Of a DNA stretch of 64,000 bases, positions 62,569 through 64,000 are shown in pieces. The stretch is taken from assembly GCA_017546725.1 (NCBI GenBank), contig JAFYRX010000003.1:45015-109014 (forward strand). The letters run 5' to 3'. A program made the translations under genes and the position numbers. The stretch comes from Alistipes sp. (GTDB taxonomy: Bacteria; Bacteroidota; Bacteroidia; Bacteroidales; Rikenellaceae). The stretch's first letter is position 1. Each line of letters begins with the position of its first letter. The notes under the pieces are model-generated. The model had not been told where the DNA came from. It worked only from the letters and a program-made list of their open reading frames with translations, and searched no databases.

Positions 62569-62801
62569 AGAATAGATTTAGTTTAATCCCGTATGGCAAA
62601 ACTTGTGCCGATTGATGAGGTAGCAATATCATTTATGTAACCCCACACTCATTTGCTTTTAGCGCAAATCCAAGAGAATACAAAACATTTATACATATAT
62701 TTCTCTTTCATTTGTCGTTCATTTTTGTTTTCTTTGTAGTAGTAAAAACACACTCATAGACGCATATATAATATATAAAGTAATCTCCAATCAAAAACGC
62801 G

Positions 62802-63524
62802 ATGAACGAAACTATAACAAACATCCTAAAGAGAAATACATCAAAGACGTATCTTGCGAATGAAGTTGAAGAGAATCTATTTATCCCCATTCAAGATATC
62901 AACACCAAAAGTTTCATATATGATAAAAGTGGCAATATCACTAATATATATGAGCATTATGATGATTGCGAAATTTCGAGAGAGCGTCGCTACGAAGATG
63001 GGCGAATCATATGGGAACAATCTGATGTTCATCGGAAAGAATACAAATATGACAATGACGGTTGTCTCGTTTCTGCCTTCTGCAAAGGAGACTTCGGCGA
63101 GGAAAAATTATCAATATATTATGACGAGAATGGACATAGAGTTGAAGAAGTGGAGTCTGATCTGGAAGATAATGGTTTCAAACTAATATATGACGGAGGC
63201 CGAATTATTGAAAGCCACGACAGCATCTGTTCCTCGTGGTATGAATATGACGATGAAGGCAACGCCAGAATTGAAAAATCTACCGACCTGGTTAATGGAC
63301 CGAATTATACAATAGAGTTCTATGATGATGAACATAGAACTATTATGATAAAAACTGCCAGACAGCCCATTGGCAGCAACGAATGGTTTTTAGCGTTGGA
63401 GGAATATGATTACGATATTGACTCAACTATATACACAAAGATGAGGCGATATAAATGCAACGCAAAAGAACTTAATGATTTCTTATATAGTGACGATTTT
63501 AATATACAATCAATGAAAATATAA
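62802..63524 (+). CDS. YD/MORN-like repeat protein, unknown function
   Basis: This 240-residue protein has no signal peptide. About five repeats of aromatic-D-x-x-G hairpins are visible: FIYDKSGNITNIYEHY, YKYDNDGCLVSAF, IYYDENGHRVEEVE, WYEYDDEGNARIEKS and IEFYDDEHRTIMIK. This resembles RHS/YD or YwqK-type repeats. The gene is AT-rich unlike its neighbours and sits next to a recombinase start, suggesting transfer. No partner toxin is visible inside the window. Confidence 0.65.
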   Translation: MNETITNILKRNTSKTYLANEVEENLFIPIQDINTKSFIYDKSGNITNIYEHYDDCEISRERRYEDGRIIWEQSDVHRKEYKYDNDGCLVSAFCKGDFGEEKLSIYYDENGHRVEEVESDLEDNGFKLIYDGGRIIESHDSICSSWYEYDDEGNARIEKSTDLVNGPNYTIEFYDDEHRTIMIKTARQPIGSNEWFLALEEYDYDIDSTIYTKMRRYKCNAKELNDFLYSDDFNIQSMKI

Positions 63525-63624
63525 TGAGATTTATAAGTCTTTCAACTATCTATTAGTCAATATACTACACTGTTAAATAAGTTGTTTTTATTGTGCAGAA
63601 AAGATCCCACTCAGCATTTTGTGT

Positions 63625-63681
63625 CTTGATTTATTAATTTGCGTAACAGTGTCTATATCAATGCGATACAAGGATTAATAA
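63625..63681 (+). repeat. 57-base repeat, copy 1
   Basis: It matches copy 2 at 46 of 57 positions without gaps. Each copy carries TTATTAAT near its left end and ATTAATAA at its right end, which form an inverted repeat. The sequence TGTCTATATCAA is shared in the middle. Confidence 0.8.
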
Positions 63682-63699
63682 TTTATATTCGAATTGGCG

Positions 63700-63711
63700 A
63701 CCTATATAGGT
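63700..63711. repeat. 12-base palindrome
   Basis: ACCTATATAGGT is a perfect palindrome lying between the two 57-base repeats. Confidence 0.7.
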
Positions 63712-63761
63712 TAGTATATATATTATAATATATAAAAACCACTACCCCGATGTATTTCAAG

Positions 63762-63818
63762 CTTGATTTATTAATTCTTATAACAATGTCTATATCAACC
63801 AGTTATAAAGATTAATAA
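63762..63818 (+). repeat. 57-base repeat, copy 2
   Basis: Same layout as copy 1, starting 137 bases later. It ends 75 bases before the recombinase start codon. Confidence 0.8.
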
Positions 63819-63893
63819 AATAACATTCAAAATACATTAAAGTTTCTCCGTTGCTTTGTTATTTATTAGAATAAATAACACATAATCAGCGTT

Positions 63894-64000
63894 TTGAAAA
63901 AGGTTATAGTATTAAGCCGAGTAAGCACTTCTAGTCAAGATCTCACACAACAGACCGACGAGGTGTTAAGAGAGGTCTATAAAGATGGTTACTCCGATAA
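63894..64000 (+). CDS. Serine recombinase (resolvase/invertase type), 3' truncated by the window
   Basis: From TTG at 63894 the frame reads KKVIVLSRVSTSSQDLTQQT and continues DEVLREVYKDGYSD to the window end, about 35 codons. RVSTxxQ with Ser11 is the N-terminal active-site motif of serine recombinases, and the following Q-D-L-T-Q-Q is typical. No in-frame ATG exists between the upstream stop at 63876 and this TTG, so TTG is the likely start. The rest of the gene lies beyond the window. It could be a resolvase, invertase or large transposon integrase. Confidence 0.85.
   Translation, partial: MKKVIVLSRVSTSSQDLTQQTDEVLREVYKDGYSD

Larger units (their letters stand above)
63525..63893. other. 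AT-rich region before the recombinase
   Basis: This 369-base gap has no reading frame I can support. It contains two direct 57-base repeats, a 12-base palindrome and a TA-rich stretch at 63714-63734. It is a candidate recombinase binding or attachment region. Confidence 0.55.

Overview
The window looks like the chromosome of a member of the order Bacteroidales. Many genes belong to families largely confined to Bacteroidota (DUF2723, DUF4251, DUF4491, DUF4293, DUF4199, DUF5689). Recognisable promoters have the Bacteroidota form, TTTG about 19 bases before TAnnTTTG, and many products are secreted, lipoprotein or outer-membrane proteins. Genus cannot be assigned by eye. I see no rRNA, CRISPR array, insertion sequence or SusC/SusD pair.

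Layout. 1-8.9 kb: the 3' part of a DUF2723 membrane protein, two DUF4251 paralogues, uvrA, a TauE/SafE transporter, a methyltransferase and a CvfB-like S1 protein. 9-12.2 kb: an acyltransferase with a long folded leader, then nusB, a DUF1573 lipoprotein and yajC. 12.2-17.6 kb: a minus-strand operon of TSCPD protein, GH106 rhamnosidase, PaaI-like thioesterase and secreted alpha/beta hydrolase. 17.6-25.5 kb: a flavoprotein, a degenerate methyltransferase and a cobalamin adenosyltransferase in one operon, then a DUF2795 protein, glutaminase, exported C1 peptidase, two GNAT acetyltransferases and a WbsX-type lipoprotein. 25.5-30.4 kb: tRNA-Gln, then a second carbohydrate operon of GH127 arabinofuranosidase, FlK-like thioesterase and tandem SGNH hydrolase. 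30.6-36.4 kb: a phosphodiesterase, small lipoproteins, DUF4491, ffh, and an array of three small barrel-like paralogues with G9-bearing direct repeats. 36.5-42 kb: era, a TPR protein, an MFS transporter and an MBL hydrolase. 42-49 kb: a minus-strand series of giant TPR protein, barrel, DUF362 ferredoxin protein and glycosyltransferase. 49-55 kb: OsmC and a tripartite RND efflux operon. 55-60 kb: DUF4199, GT2, DUF4293, argS and GH43. 60-64 kb: two DUF5689 lipoproteins, an EamA transporter, an AT-rich YD-type protein, paired 57-bp repeats, and the start of a serine recombinase that runs off the window.

How it fits together. Most of the window is housekeeping plus envelope and glycan metabolism. 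The glycan enzymes (GH106, GH127, GH43, WbsX-type, two secreted esterase types) point to attack on rhamnose- and arabinose-bearing, probably esterified, plant glycans without a local Sus system. Two separate operons repeat the order glycosidase, hotdog thioesterase, secreted esterase. The most unusual signals are that repeated order, the G9 repeats placed exactly 74 bases before promoter -7 boxes, the Era P-loop with Gln in place of Lys, the acyltransferase leader with mutually exclusive pairings, and the probable mobile-element edge at the right end.
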